Assembly: GCF_932526225.1 (NCBI RefSeq)
Contig: NC_064048.1
Location: 4,880,627-4,944,626, forward strand
Direction of reading: 5' to 3'
Source of the DNA: Nematostella vectensis
Taxonomy: Eukaryota; Cnidaria; Anthozoa; Actiniaria; Edwardsiidae
DNA: 64,000 nt
The notes beneath the pieces are model-generated. The model saw nothing but the letters and a program-made list of their open reading frames with translations, did not search any database and was not told where the DNA came from. The position numbers were made by a program, and so were the translations under genes. Numbering within the stretch: the stretch's first letter is position 1; each line of letters opens with the position of its first letter. Of the stretch, positions 12,130-23,991 are shown one piece after another.

Positions 12130-12317
12130 GGGTTTTCACTTCCAAGGTTTTTAAAAAATAAGCCAGAAAGACTGCATTCAGACTACGTTTACACGGACTA
12201 TTTTGGCCGTTTCAAGTTACAGGGGGTTTTCACTTCCAAGGTTTTTAAAAAATAAGCCAGAAAGACTGCATTCAGACTACGTTTACACGGACTATTTTGA
12301 CCGTTTCAAGTTACAGG
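12130..12317 (+). repeat. 94-bp tandem duplication
   Basis: Two copies at 12130-12223 and 12224-12317 differ at very few bases; each starts GGGTTTTCACTTCCAAGG. The start of copy 1 also resembles 11936-11970 in the upstream ORF (ACATATAACGA...TTTTCACTTCC), so the segment may descend from that coding region. Confidence 0.9.
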
Positions 12318-12363
12318 TCGAATAGCACCACAGAAGAAGGCAAAAAAGAGTTCCTCAGACAGT

Positions 12364-12532
12364 GCCGTAGCAGGCCTGGAAATATTGGAGGAGGGGTGGG
12401 GGGTGGGGGCACGTAACAGAAACATTAAGGAAATATTTGGGCACAGACACGCCCCTACTGGTAATTCCCTTATGATTTCTAAAGATATTTGGGGGACGAC
12501 GCGCCCCCTGTGCCTCAACCCTGCTACGGCCC
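12364..12532. mobile_element. Short CCGTAGCAGG/CCTGCTACGG inverted-repeat element
   Basis: Bounded by GCCGTAGCAGG on the left and CCTGCTACGGC on the right, with G- and C-rich tracts next to each end. A non-autonomous element of about 170 bp. Confidence 0.6.
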
Positions 12533-12648
12533 TGTCATAGCGCGAGACACTTCGGAACTAACACCATTTCGGGCCACACCAAAGTTGAGAGAGTCACGCT
12601 GTTTCTTGGTGCAAGTCGCCAAATTTCAACGCCAATTTCAAGGCCAGC

Positions 12649-12806
12649 GGCGTAGCCAGGATTTTTAAAGAGAGGGGCCCAAAAGTAGTCATTACCAAAA
12701 GTAGGCATTTTCTACTGTATTTTAGATAATGTCCTATACATTTACTGTAATTTTGGCTGCTTAAAGGGGGGCCCGGGCCCCCTAGGCCACCCCCTGGCTA
12801 CGCCCT
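12649..12806 (-). mobile_element. GTAGCC/GGCTAC short element, copy A
   Basis: Starts GGCGTAGCCAGGATTTTTAA and ends CCCCCTGGCTACGCCC. It shares the ends, an interior 'tttagataatgtcc' segment and a GC-rich side with 13541-13702, in the opposite orientation. Confidence 0.7.
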
Positions 12807-13540
12807 TGAAGGCTCTATGTACCATGTATAACTTATACCCAGATAAAGTCACCCTCCATGGCTCTCTGTCAATATCTTGGGACGCAGTGAAACCGAATGA
12901 ATCAGTCTGCTTTTTCAGGCAACACGTGAGAACAAAGAATCGTTGACACCACATCCCGGTCCAGATCTGTGATCTTTTCTGAACTGGTGAGATATATGCC
13001 TTTGCAGTATCTCCACGGGACGTTTATTGACGGATTTGGCTTCATACCAGAGTGATCTAGCTTAATATACTTTACAGTTTTGCCTACAAATAGCACGTCT
13101 ATTAAAAACCAAAAGTGGACTTCGGCCGTTGTAGGGGGAGGGGCTGCGTTCGCACCCCCTGCACCCCCCCCCCCCCCCCCCCCCCCTGGGTACGTGCCTG
13201 GACAATCCGGTTCCATGTGAATGGAATGCAGGGAATAAACCAACTACGAACGGACTCAAAAAGGAACAACTTCAATAACCGTTTAGTGTCAGTGTCTCAA
13301 AGCAAGTCACTCAATGTTCAATGTTTTTTTATTATGCTTATTGTATTATTGATGATTTACGAGTAAAAAAAAACTTTCCCTGACGGCAAACAAAAAATAT
13401 ATAATAAAATATGTTGACGTCTTCTCTTTTATTACCCTCCAGCGCAGAGCTTTTCTGTGTCGGTCGTTTACTTTGCTCCACATCAAACCCTGCTTAAACG
13501 AGCCGGAGCAACGAGCGACAAGGAAGATCTGCGCAGGAGA

Positions 13541-13702
13541 GGGGCGTAGTCAGGGGGGTAGCCCAGGGGGCCTGCCCCCCCCCCCCTTCAAGCAGCCAAA
13601 AATACAGCAAATTTAAGAGACATTATATAATACCCAGGAGAAAATGTCTTGAAAAGCCCTTTTGGGCCCCCTCCTCCTGTTAAAAATTCTGGCTACACCG
13701 CT
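13541..13702 (+). mobile_element. GTAGCC/GGCTAC short element, copy B (uninterrupted)
   Basis: Runs from GGGGCGTAGTCAGG through a poly-C tract and GAGACATTATATAATACCC to TAAAAATTCTGGCTACACC. It is the uninterrupted sibling of the element split by insertions at 21050-22402. Confidence 0.7.
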
Positions 13703-13774
13703 GCAGGAGGGTACTCGTTCAGGTGACCATGACCAGCATTGGGGCTGTGTGTAGTTCTTGCATGGATGATAACT

Positions 13775-14028
13775 TTAAAGCCGCATTGTCACCAGTTTAC
13801 TTCCAGTCGATTACCTAACAATATCCGGTGATTTTTAACGATAAACGCGAAAAATATTTCAAAATATTGAAAGCAGTGTGTCTATTGGAAGTTTCTTTGA
13901 GGATGTGATTGATAATTTAGAGTGGATGGCCTGTTGAATATCTCGGATTCTAATAGATTCTTTTGTCTTTTAACGGTTGAGGTTTCCGTCGGACCTCCGG
14001 AAGTAAACTGGTGACAATGCGGCTTTAA
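13775..14028. mobile_element. TTAA-flanked MITE, copy 1
   Basis: 254 bp including TTAA at both ends. The terminal inverted repeats begin AGCCGCATTGTCACCAGT and extend about 28 bp. The interior has no transposase. TTAA target sites are typical of piggyBac-type transposons, so this is probably a non-autonomous relative. Confidence 0.85.
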
Positions 14029-17000
14029 AACAGGTTTGCTTTGAATTTTGAGAGACGGGGGTGGTACGACATACAGCGTTAAGTTTAACAATACGCTTAA
14101 ACATGTGATAGAACAATAGACTGGTAAATTAAAACAAATAATCTAATTGTACACAGCTCAACTCTCTCTTTTACTGTAACTTCTCTAATTTTTTTGGATG
14201 TTATAGTCCCGAGGGACTCTTTATTTCAGTGCATGAAGTATTGCCCAGCAATGAATGGCAATTTTTCGCCATAACAACCACACGCCTCAAGGCAACCGTC
14301 ACAAAGAAATGGTGGTACATTGAAATGAGCAATAAGCATGTCCTATCCGACACCTTTTCTTTGATATTTATGGCCTATTAACAAAAATTACAAGCATACA
14401 ATTGTTAGAAAGAAAATGGCTAAAACTGGCCACAAAATCCTAAGCGTCCTTGAAATATCGTGCAACATACAGTCTTGTATGGACATCTGTATCTTTGAGC
14501 TCAAAAACTAACAAAACTTCTTTTATTAGGTGACCTTTTTCTTTTGTTCAATGAATACATAAATAAACCTGAAAAGTCAATCATCACATTTTGTAGCTGT
14601 AAGGCAGACATTCGGATGACGAATGCGCTAAAACGACGTGTTTTTAGCAAAGGATTAGCTTCCATACAGCCGTTCTTAGGGCGTTCTCACCAAGAGATGT
14701 TGTTGCAAAAAGTCGAAATTGTCGTTGGTAAAACTAGAAAACAGTCGAGGGTACGGTATGACGGATGAGTTCTTAATGCAAATATATTTTTCATTGCAAG
14801 CATATTGGGAAAATGTAACGTATGGTATTATAAATCTTCAATATATTTCAATTCTGGTGTTAAAGTAGCGTGACTCTACACATTGCGTGCCTCTTTGATT
14901 TTATCCGGTCAGACCACATAGTGAGTTTAGCGTTTTCTTACAGGATGGATGAACTAACACGTTATCACTCGTACCACCTGTGTCTCTATAGCAAGGAGAG
15001 GAACTGGTAAGTGTTACCTAATACAAGCTAGCTTAACATTGCGAAAGATGTTATTTAATTAATAGCCGAAAAGTAGATGCCTTGACAAATACATGCGATG
15101 ATTTTAATGTTTCCTATGGGCATTATAGAATATGAATTCTGCGAAAAATGTATGAACTACCGTAAAATAGCTTTTCCAAACACTTTGTTCTTTTAGTAAC
15201 GCATCCCAGAATTCATTAATGATTACATAAAAAACCGTTAACAAGTAATCGTTACAGTTCATTCGCTTTAGAAAGACTTATTATGTTCCTTTCCCAGTGA
15301 ATATATTTTTATATTAAAAGACATTTCAGTATAAAATGATGAGGATCTAGATAGGATTTCTAGAAGTTAGAAAAAGTGAGAGAAACGATTTCTTCGTTTT
15401 TGTTTCTTGAGCTTTTGTTTCTTGAGTTGTAAGAGTGGTATATTGAATTTAAATGCCCTTGTGTAATTTTTGCAGGTTCATTTAACCGCCTTTAAAATAA
15501 CCTCTCCGTTCCACAGTTTCCCAAGAAACGAACTTTGTTCGGGGCAGGTTGATCTTTGTGGCTATTAGAACAACTTGGTTAAAAGTGGAACAAAGAAAAA
15601 CACCGGAAACAATCAAGACGTCACTAAAAGAAAAAGATAAAAGATGACTAGTGAGCAGTGATGCTGTTCCTGTCAGAACTTGTTTTTATTATGTTTGCGC
15701 AAATAAAGTATCGCAAAAAGTTTTTCTTTCGCTTCCGGTCCGGAATAGAGCTCTTTGCAACCTGATATTGGATGTATATGAACTTTCGAAAGTGTGTTGT
15801 TTTACTTTATAAGTATTATCTTTAGGTTTGGCTGTTAATGCATATATTAATTGTTTTATGTATTTTCATCTGCTCGCGATATCTTAATAAATAATATAGA
15901 CAAGTATACAAAAATGATATGTGTGCATGAACAGTGGCAAACATAACGACAAGGGAGACCGGCTATCCGCTTGGAAAAGTTGACGGGTATTCTCGATTCC
16001 CTGAAGTAGCTCCCAGTTTTGCAAAAAAGTATATTCGAAACCTTTTTTTTCTCGTGAATACTTCGATAGCATAAAATATAGTCAGTTACTAGCTGTAATT
16101 CTAGCCGTGCTACCGCTCGGGACTCCGCAACCGAAGTACCGGTAAACACAGAGTGCAAGAGGACGCCTATAAAAAGTAGTGAGTAGTCTCTAAAGTTTAT
16201 GATATTAAAGAGAAAAGCTTATAGCACCTATTTATTGATTATACTGAAGGATAAAATCAAAAGACAAAAGCGTTTGTATTTTACATAGATGCACGTCCAC
16301 TGGCCTAATCAGTAACCACATTCAATTATGGATCATCCCAAGGGAATGCCTTGTTATCTTCGACGCGTGTCCGTCCGCTTGAAAAACAATTAAATCAGTT
16401 ATTTGTAGCATGAAAAAAATTACACAATTTGTTTGTTAGCTTACGGGTGGAGTAACAAAGTGTTTGCCAGTATATTTTTCCAGTCATTCATGATATCATT
16501 CAGTTCCCACGATTGTTTATAAAATAAGAAAGCTTAAAGCCGTACGCCTATTCTTCTTCACTCTTTCAGGCACGCCGTTGCCATGTTATTTCCAACTGTA
16601 CCTTCTATAAAGAATTAGTAGTACTTCACGTCATAGAAAATGTGCTAATTTTGATTACCGTCCTTTGCAAAGTCCTTGGATTACCCGCTTTTATTTAGTA
16701 AAAACAAGGAGGAAAACAAATTACCCAAAGGAAAACGTGTTCATTTTATTTTCTGTTTGTTACCCATGATCAATTTCCTCTGGCAGTTTTTAAAAACTTA
16801 TCACCAATATATGTGTGTTCATGCCCATGTTCCAAGATTAAGTGTTATACGACATTGAGGCATAAGCTAAAATTGTGCCCCTTATCAGATAATATCTATT
16901 CCAGTCCCCCCCACAAATACGGTTATAAACTTCAGAGTTTAGTTTGCCAAAGGTGACTTTTTTAAGAAGACAAAAATAAACGAAAGGCTCTCCAAACCCT

Positions 17001-18000
17001 TTAAATTGTTCTAAAAGTTCACGTTGTCGGATATTTGGTAGTGTAGGCACTATTTGTTATTCCTCCCAAAATAGGCCACGATACCCCGTTGTAATAAAAA
17101 TAATCCTTTGATTGAAGTATCACTGAAGTTAAACATTTTTTGCTTTCTAAACCTATGAATGTTTCTGCTTTGCAAATCAAATGTTGACTAATTATAAGCG
17201 CGTCGGCGGATAGACCGGCCATCACCTAATGTTAATCTTTTCAGCTAATGAACACTTCGGTAAACTTTTTACCAAAGTTTGTGATGAGCATAAGACAATA
17301 CAAACAAACTAAAACAGCTGAAAGACTTGCTTCCCTTTAAAAGACTCGATTATTAGGCGTTTGTGTAGGACACGTGTGTCAGGAAAGGGCGAACAATAGT
17401 TATCCGTATATTGTTTGATCAGGGAGCTCACTGCTAAAGGGGGCTGTCAGAAGCCACTTTATCCCCCCAAAAGAACTAATTTCCTCGGTTAAACCTTTAC
17501 GCAAAAATAACTTTAATATTAGGATGATATTTTTCCTAAGACATTGTATTCACTGCAATGTTTGAGTATTTGTTGTGTTTAGTCATGTTAGGAGCTTAGA
17601 GAGAGAATTTCGTTGAAGTTTATGTGCGAACAACCATAAGCTCATTCATATGCTAATGTACACGTGTCGGCTTTGGGCGGACACAATTTCGCTTTCTCTC
17701 CGTGGGACTAGCAGGTGGTTTCGAAAAGATTTCAAGAACTACGAGGTTTTTAAATGAAGAATTCCGTGCGAGAGTTCAAGACTACAAAAAGATAAGATCT
17801 TGTTAATATCAGGGTATCGGTACATCTAAAACGAAAGCAACGCCTTTACCCAATCACTTGCTTACCGTCTCATCAACCCGTGGTGAATAAATAAAAGGAA
17901 ATTCACAGTAAGCTTAAACTCTTAATTAATAGTTTTCGAGTTTTCTAATTAAAGAAGCACGCTTTGTTCTTTTTGCTTGTCAAGCAGTTTAGACAAAGAA
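14029..18000. other. Intergenic region with one exon-like segment
   Basis: No gene could be established. ORF-like text at 14590-14768 and a spliced-looking segment at 14944-15005 (see findings) may be parts of an unrecognised transcript. The remainder is AT-rich, with short scattered ORFs lacking recognisable domains. Confidence 0.4.
14944..15005 (+). other. Exon-like segment with good splice signals
   Basis: Preceded by TTTTCTTACAG and followed by GTAAGTG. The open frame begins at the ATG at 14944 and encodes about 21 residues. It joins in phase to an acceptor (TTTTTGCAG) near 15475, after which it stops within a few codons. No family was recognised. It could be the last coding part of an unseen gene. 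Confidence 0.25.
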
Positions 18001-18008
18001 AAAATCTC

Positions 18009-18106
18009 GCGCCAAAATTGTGGCACCATTGTGTGTCTCCATGGAAACCCTGTCTCGACCAATCAGATGACTATGATATCACGCACGGGGATATTTATAA
18101 CAGATT
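18009..18106 (+). promoter_or_regulatory. Promoter of the Kip-type CDK inhibitor (E2F-like, CCAAT, TATA-like)
   Basis: Upstream of the ATG at 18178 are GCGCCAAA at 18009-18016, which fits the E2F consensus TTTSGCGC read on the minus strand, a CCAAT box at 18059-18063, and a TATA-like TTTATAA at 18094-18100. The order and spacing suit a cell-cycle promoter with a start site near 18125. The 13 bases TTTATAACAGATT at 18094-18106 recur exactly in front of PSMD13 at 27069-27081. Confidence 0.55.
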
Positions 18107-18177
18107 GAGAAGCCACTACGCAGTTGTGTGCTAAGACCAGTTTCCGGAGCGTGGTTCCCGAAGGTTTGATCGAAAAT

Positions 18178-19192
18178 ATGACTGCAAGTGTTGATCGAAT
18201 GGCTTTAATATCTAATTCTCTGCACAGGATGGAACGACCAGCTAGGACTTCGGTACGTCGTTGCTTGTTTGGGCCTGTTGATCACGAGCAAACCAAAGCA
18301 GACTTGCAAAGAGAAATCAAGAAAGTTGTGGAGTCCGAGTCAAGACGATGGAACTTTGACTTCGCTAGTGAGACTCCACAAGTTGGACGTTATGCTTGGT
18401 TTAAACGTCACGAAAGCGAAGCATTAGCCTCTAATATGGATACAGCATGTACTACAAGCTTAGAGCAAGCAAACAGGGATATTTTAATCGAAGATACACA
18501 ACAGAATGAGGTCCAAAATTCACAACGTAACGTTCCGAGGTGCGAGCTACACACAACAACAAAGTCGACCGATGGAACAGTCGCGCGAAGAAAACCGAAA
18601 TCTCGTATTTCTACTGTTAGAAACCTAACAAAACGCCCTTCTACTACACCTATTACAGGTATGATAGCTAAACTACTTGCTTTGATACCTGGAACCGATT
18701 AATTCATTCACAGAATCGAGCATTTGTTCGTAGTAAAAGCGTATTTACTCTATCGTAAAACGGCGAACACCTCGATTAGGGGTCTGCCCCCGGGTTAAAA
18801 TTTCAATTCTCGTATGAATTAATGTATAAATTTGGGCCGATCAGATTTCCTTAATTCTGCGTTTGATCGGATCGCTGGTATTTAAGTACCTTCAAAATGA
18901 TCCTTAATTTGTGGCGGTATTTTTTTAGCGGGGATTGTTTCGCGGGCTAATCTGGAATTCTTGTTTAAGGCTCAGCTTCCCTCAACGGTCGCTTGCTTCA
19001 CACAAAAGACTATATTATATAAAGGGTGCAAATTTTAACTTGTGATCGTATTCTTTTATAGATTATCTGAGACAAAAAAAGCCGAAGAGTAAAGTAGTCA
19101 GTACAAGTAAAGGAATGCAACTACGGACGAGCAACACGAGATCGTCGATCATCTCCAAACAAACGTGTTTGGACAAGTTTTTCAAAAATTAA
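18178..19192 (+). CDS. Cip/Kip-family cyclin-dependent kinase inhibitor with C-terminal PIP box
   Basis: Two exons, 18178-18658 and 19062-19192, encode 203 residues (phase-1 GT-AG intron). Residues 27-72 form the kinase-inhibitory domain. RCLFGPVDHEQ (28-38) is the cyclin-docking RxLFG motif and matches p27 RNLFGPVDHEE. The linker helix and WNFDF (58-62), the CDK-binding strand, follow. The p27-type FYYRPP 3-10 helix, whose tyrosine fills the ATP pocket, is not recognisable after RYAWF. Basic NLS-like clusters are RRKPKSR (137-143) and KKPKSK (166-171). QTCLDKFF (194-201) is a consensus PIP box (QxxLxxFF) two residues from the end; it lacks the TD and +4 basic residue of a PIP degron. The expected role is nuclear inhibition of cyclin-CDK complexes and PCNA binding. 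The frame is open upstream to 18124 but contains no earlier ATG, so 18178 is chosen. Confidence 0.9.
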
Positions 19193-21126
19193 TCCGAAAT
19201 GCTTGGTAAGTTTAAATTATGACACTTTTTATTGGACTTTGTTTACTTGCGTTACACATTCGTGTGAATCGTATTTTGCAGGAAGATTTTCGTGCTAATA
19301 TTATCTCAAAGATACATGTCAATATATGATAGACTGCAAATGATTTTTACTAATTGACACGCATTTCGTGATTTTACAAGAAACAGAAAATCTCTCAAAT
19401 TGTCAAATAACAATCCGCGCGCGCGTTCATAATTTGGTGTAAATTTTCCTCTTCTCGTTATTAAATTATACGCACAACCCACTTCCGCTTTTTCACAAAG
19501 GCACAACACGTTGGCTCTTAAATAAGTGCGACTTTGTCAATGTAAACTATCGGTTTGTTTGAAAGCAACTTTGGATGACTTTTCGGTGTTTGTAGAAACA
19601 ACACAAACTCCTATTTAGCATTGCTTGTGATTCTCAATTCCGGATTAATTCTCGCGGCTTTGAACATAAATCTCCCCTAGCTCGACTTTGAAAGAATTCG
19701 CCGCATTTATCCAGGCTAAGCTTCAGATAATGTTGGCTTCATGTCGGCAACAAAGTACAATGCGTTGTGCTTTCATTGTTTTTGTACCGCCTACCTCTTA
19801 AAGCGGAAACATTATTTAAAAAAAAAAAGCAGTCTGTAATAAACTATGCAATAAAGTACAAGAATGATATCTTGATCGTTTGAAAATTCAAGTTAATTTT
19901 TATAGTTTTGAGCGTGTTAGATGGCTATTCAGGAGTGATTGCTACCAAATCGGAAATACTTATTTTTTTGGGATAGGAATGCGAAGTAGCTACCCGTTGA
20001 CTATACGGACGTGTCTGGGCATGGCTTTTTCTACTTCACGGACCAATATAAACTGCGTCACCATCAACAAAAATAACTAATGTGTATAACCCGAATTAAG
20101 TCTCTTTTTTGACATAGTAAAATCTGCTATCAGCTCAGGCTTACTCAAAAATGAATATCATCGTTTGGATGTATTCCTCTTTCTATCTGTCACTCACTAA
20201 ACATGAGACTAATCCTTTTACGGTCTAATTGACAAATAATTCTTGGAGGGGGTATATATTTAGACATTAACACATTGACTTGGAATGTGCTTGTGAGCAT
20301 TAATAGGTAGCATATACACTTGTATAATGCATTTACGTCATTACCAAACACTATAAATACATGACCTAACGCTATGCTCTTTTAAAGCTGCATATAACAT
20401 ATGTTTTTTTTTAGGATTTTCAAGAATATTGTTTCCACTGTGTGGACTTGCCACCCTGCAAGCTGCTGAGATGAATTCCCATTCATTGGATGGAGGCACC
20501 AATTTAAAAGTCATTATATAATAGATACATTAACAAGGAATATTGCAGCAGAAAGAGACTATCGAATATCAAATAATGTACTATATTAAGGTCCTGTTTA
20601 GTGAGCATATAAAGCAGTTCAGGTTAGATCTGTCATTTTGATGGTATTAATAGTATCCAATGGATACGTGTAGTTATAGAGGCTGTTCACAGCAAGAATA
20701 GACTCCATTGTCACATATGGCTAACAGTTTGTTAAAGTTAATCTCTGAGGGTTTCAATGTATATGCTGAAGGTGAAATGTCACCAGCAGTCTGAAGAATC
20801 TATTGTTGATTTTTGCAAAAGGCCTTTCAGAGGTGTAAGTATTTATTGAAATTGTGGGTTTCAATTTCTGAATAGTTGTTGGAATGGAGATATTTATTCT
20901 TGTTTTAAGAATAGAGAGAAGTTGAATCCACAAGTAATAATGGAAAATTCAGACAATAAAAGACTGATGTTGTTTAAAACTCCCTGAATTTGTTTTGTGC
21001 CTTATATAATGTGCATAGCGGGTCTAGGGCTTGTGTAGATCTTATGCTGAACCAGGGGGGTAGCAAGTGGGAGGGCCCACGGGGCAAGCCCCCCCCCCCC
21101 CCCCCCCCAGATATATGAGACATTAC

Positions 21127-21380
21127 TTAAAGCTGCATTGTCACCAGTTTACTTCCGGTCGATTACGTAACAATATCCGATGATTTTTAACGGAAAACGC
21201 GAAAAATATTTCAAAATATTGAAAGCAGTGTGTTTATTGGAAGTTTGTGTGAGGATGTGATTGATAATTTAGAGCGGATGGCGTGTTTAATATCTCGAAT
21301 TTTAATAGATTCTTTTGTCTTTTAACAGTTGAGGTTTCCGTCGGGCCTCCAGAAGTAAACTGGTGACAATGCGGCTTTAA
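21127..21380. mobile_element. TTAA-flanked MITE, copy 2
   Basis: 254 bp with the same terminal inverted repeats as 13775-14028 and TTAA at both ends. Its right TTAA is also the left TTAA of the adjacent 948-bp element. Confidence 0.85.
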
Positions 21381-22328
21381 CCCATTGACTCCTGGCTTTT
21401 TTGGAGCTGAATTTACAAAAAACTGACTAAAAACAGATACGTCCCCCCCATTCTGAGTTTTATACAGCCTGTCAAAGTCAAACACAGCTGCACCTAGTCA
21501 GCGGTATCCAAGCTTTCCAACAGTGCTTTGCGGTTGCTTGTATTTTTTATCAAAAATACAGCTATGAGCATATTAGGAGGGTGTCTCAGGACATCATGAA
21601 GTCTTTTGGGGCATAATTGAGTGCTTTGCTTATGGATATTTGCAAGTAAAGGTGGATTCATGATGATTTTTTCTTGTTTGGCTTTGCCCGGATGAGAAAA
21701 TAATTTTCTAATGAATCACCACAGCTCTCCTAAATGCTGTCTTTTCTGAAACCAAATTGATTCCAAAATTGTTTACACTGCTATTCTGGGTCTGTATGAC
21801 CTGGAATTGATTCGTTTGGCTTCGGGGTGAAAAGACTTATAAAAAACCATCTGACTTTGGGGAGAGGAGTGTTGACTGGCCCTCCCCTCGTGAATTTTCC
21901 CCTGGATCTCCCAGAATGCTTTGCAATACGTAAATATATTTTTGTGGTTGTACAATCCTTTAAGGAATGGACATTGTGTTTTGAGGCCAAGGAAATGTAC
22001 CTGGAGGATCAGAATAAAGGTATCTATTTGTGTCTTGAGCTGTGTTTGCTGATCTCTCTCCCTTGTGTGGTATTTTGAGCGTTTTATTGAGAGGGGTGAT
22101 TCTGCTTTTCTCTCTTTGTTCGATTTGAGATTTGTCAAAGAACCTGTACTGTTATTTGGCTTAAGAGTAGATGCCAACACCTTGGTTGGATGCATATCTG
22201 CAAGACCATTTATCCCTTAGACTGATGCCTGAGTATCTTCATCTTGTTGTGTTTATTTTGAATTTATGAATTTTTTGGGTTGTGGGTACTTCCCAAAGCC
22301 GGTACAGGCCGGTTGAGGGGTCAATGTG
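21381..22328. mobile_element. 948-bp TTAA-flanked element with CCCATTGAC ends
   Basis: Left end CCCATTGACTCCT; the right end reads CACATTGACCCCT on the reverse strand. It is flanked by TTAA at 21377-21380 and 22329-22332. A 140-codon minus-strand ORF at 21773-22195 has no recognisable transposase motif. Probably a second non-autonomous piggyBac-like family. Confidence 0.65.
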
Positions 22329-23747
22329 TTAAAATACAAGAGAAAATGTTTAATGTGTGCCTTTCTGGCCACCTTCCTGTTAAAAATCCTGGCTACACCC
22401 TTGTGATGGTAGGCTCACTTTAAAGGGCCTTTTAGAGCAAATTTAGGCAGCATACCATATTCTATATCATGGCCTGAGTATCAGGCGATTTTATTTTTCA
22501 AAAGTTGGAGAGAAAAATAAAACTCTTTATCGCTTCCGGATATATTCATAGGGAACGATTAAGGACCTGACACTCTGGCCATCTATATCATCGACAAAAT
22601 GCCTTTCACAAAAAAATAAAAACAAAACATCTAGAAAACATCCACAACAGATAAAAAAAAGTCGACCAACCGAGCTGGCAATCGAAAAAAAAAAAAAAAT
22701 GAATCAAAGCAAAGATCGGTTTCCTCTGTCCCTAATGTTACAACACACATTTTAGGATCAAGTTTTAGGCGGTTATGGGGGGCTGAATACACACGACATT
22801 TTTCAGTATCCGTAATACACAAAAACACCTGTTCCTTTTTTTTAATTACAGTAGACGACAATTACAAATATGACACTGCAGACTGCAGTCTCAAAATGAA
22901 AAAAAAGTCCGTGATACATGTTTATATTTGTGTTTATACAAATGTTCTGGTTCAGTTGCTACGCACGTAGAGACGGTAAGCTTTCTTTAACTCTGAGCAT
23001 TTCCTAAGCTGAAAAAATAAAGAAATAAAGATAAAAATTATCTTGCTGAAACTTTTAATATGACAAAAATTGAAAAATGGTACCATAAATCTGTGAATAT
23101 TTTGTGTAGCGATGGAAACAACAACAACATAAACACAGTTTATTTACACCCTTCCAATTGAATAGCAATACTGAGCCAAGATATGTACACTCTTTACTTC
23201 CTACTTTTTGGCAAAAAACAAACAGAAGCCTGTTGATACCTTTTTTATACAAATATAAAGGAAAAACCATCCACAAAAAGACAAAAAAAAATTTTTTTTA
23301 TCCTATTTAGAAATGCCGTTTTGACTATTCCCCATGGGAATCGCCCAGAAAACTGCACGTGAAGTATTATAATGACCTGTGTTACACGATATGCGTTAAC
23401 GTCCATAAATTTATTATAAGACATTACTTGGTATCAGGGCGCCGTACTCTGGTCATGTACGACGGCTGCAAATGCAGCCTTTGCAACCGAAGTAATGTAT
23501 GCTTTTTATAGATTCTATGTACATGTAAAAGTGGATTACTCCCAATGGGACTATAAAATGCTGTATTTCGACTATGATCACGGAATTGTGTTTTCATCAT
23601 TATTTTTATGTTTAAATCACGCGCCTGTACGGGACCCTGCAAGTCTACTGCAATGGCGCTACTGATGAACGCGCGCATTGCACGCTGGGTCCAGCCTGGA
23701 AGAGAAGGATAGGGTAGAGTTCGAGACTAGTAAACAAGGGAAAAGAA

Positions 23748-23991
23748 GGGAGGGGGGGAGGGGAGGTGCACAACTATTCCAGCCTATTTTATGATAGGCT
23801 CTTGCCTCAAGATCAGTGTTAGCTGAGAAGGGAGGGGGGGAAGGGAGGTGCACAACTATTCCAGCCTATTTTATGATAGGCTCTTGCCTCAAGATCAGTG
23901 TTAGCTGAGAAGGGAGGGGGGGAGGGGAGGTGCACAACTATTCCAGCCTATTTTATGATAGGCTCTTGCCTCACGATCAGTGTTAGCTGAG
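23748..23991. repeat. 81-bp tandem repeat, three units
   Basis: Three nearly identical units, each with a purine-rich GGGAGGGGGG start followed by CAACTATTCC and CCTATTTTATGATAGG, which can form a small hairpin. Confidence 0.9.

Larger units (their letters stand above)
21050..22402. mobile_element. GTAGCC/GGCTAC element interrupted by two TTAA insertions
   Basis: The left part (about 21050-21130: poly-C, then GAGACATTAC) and the right part (22329-22402: AATACAAGAGAAAATG to CCTGGCTACACCC) together align with the uninterrupted copy at 13541-13702. About 1.2 kb of other elements sits between them at TTAA. Confidence 0.75.

Noticed and set aside
18124-18177. Upstream extension of the Kip reading frame
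   Set aside because: It begins at TTG, not ATG, and lies in the likely 5' UTR; the first in-frame ATG is 18178.
21773-22195. 140-codon minus-strand ORF
   Set aside because: Lies inside the 948-bp TTAA element and shows no transposase motif; not supported as a gene.
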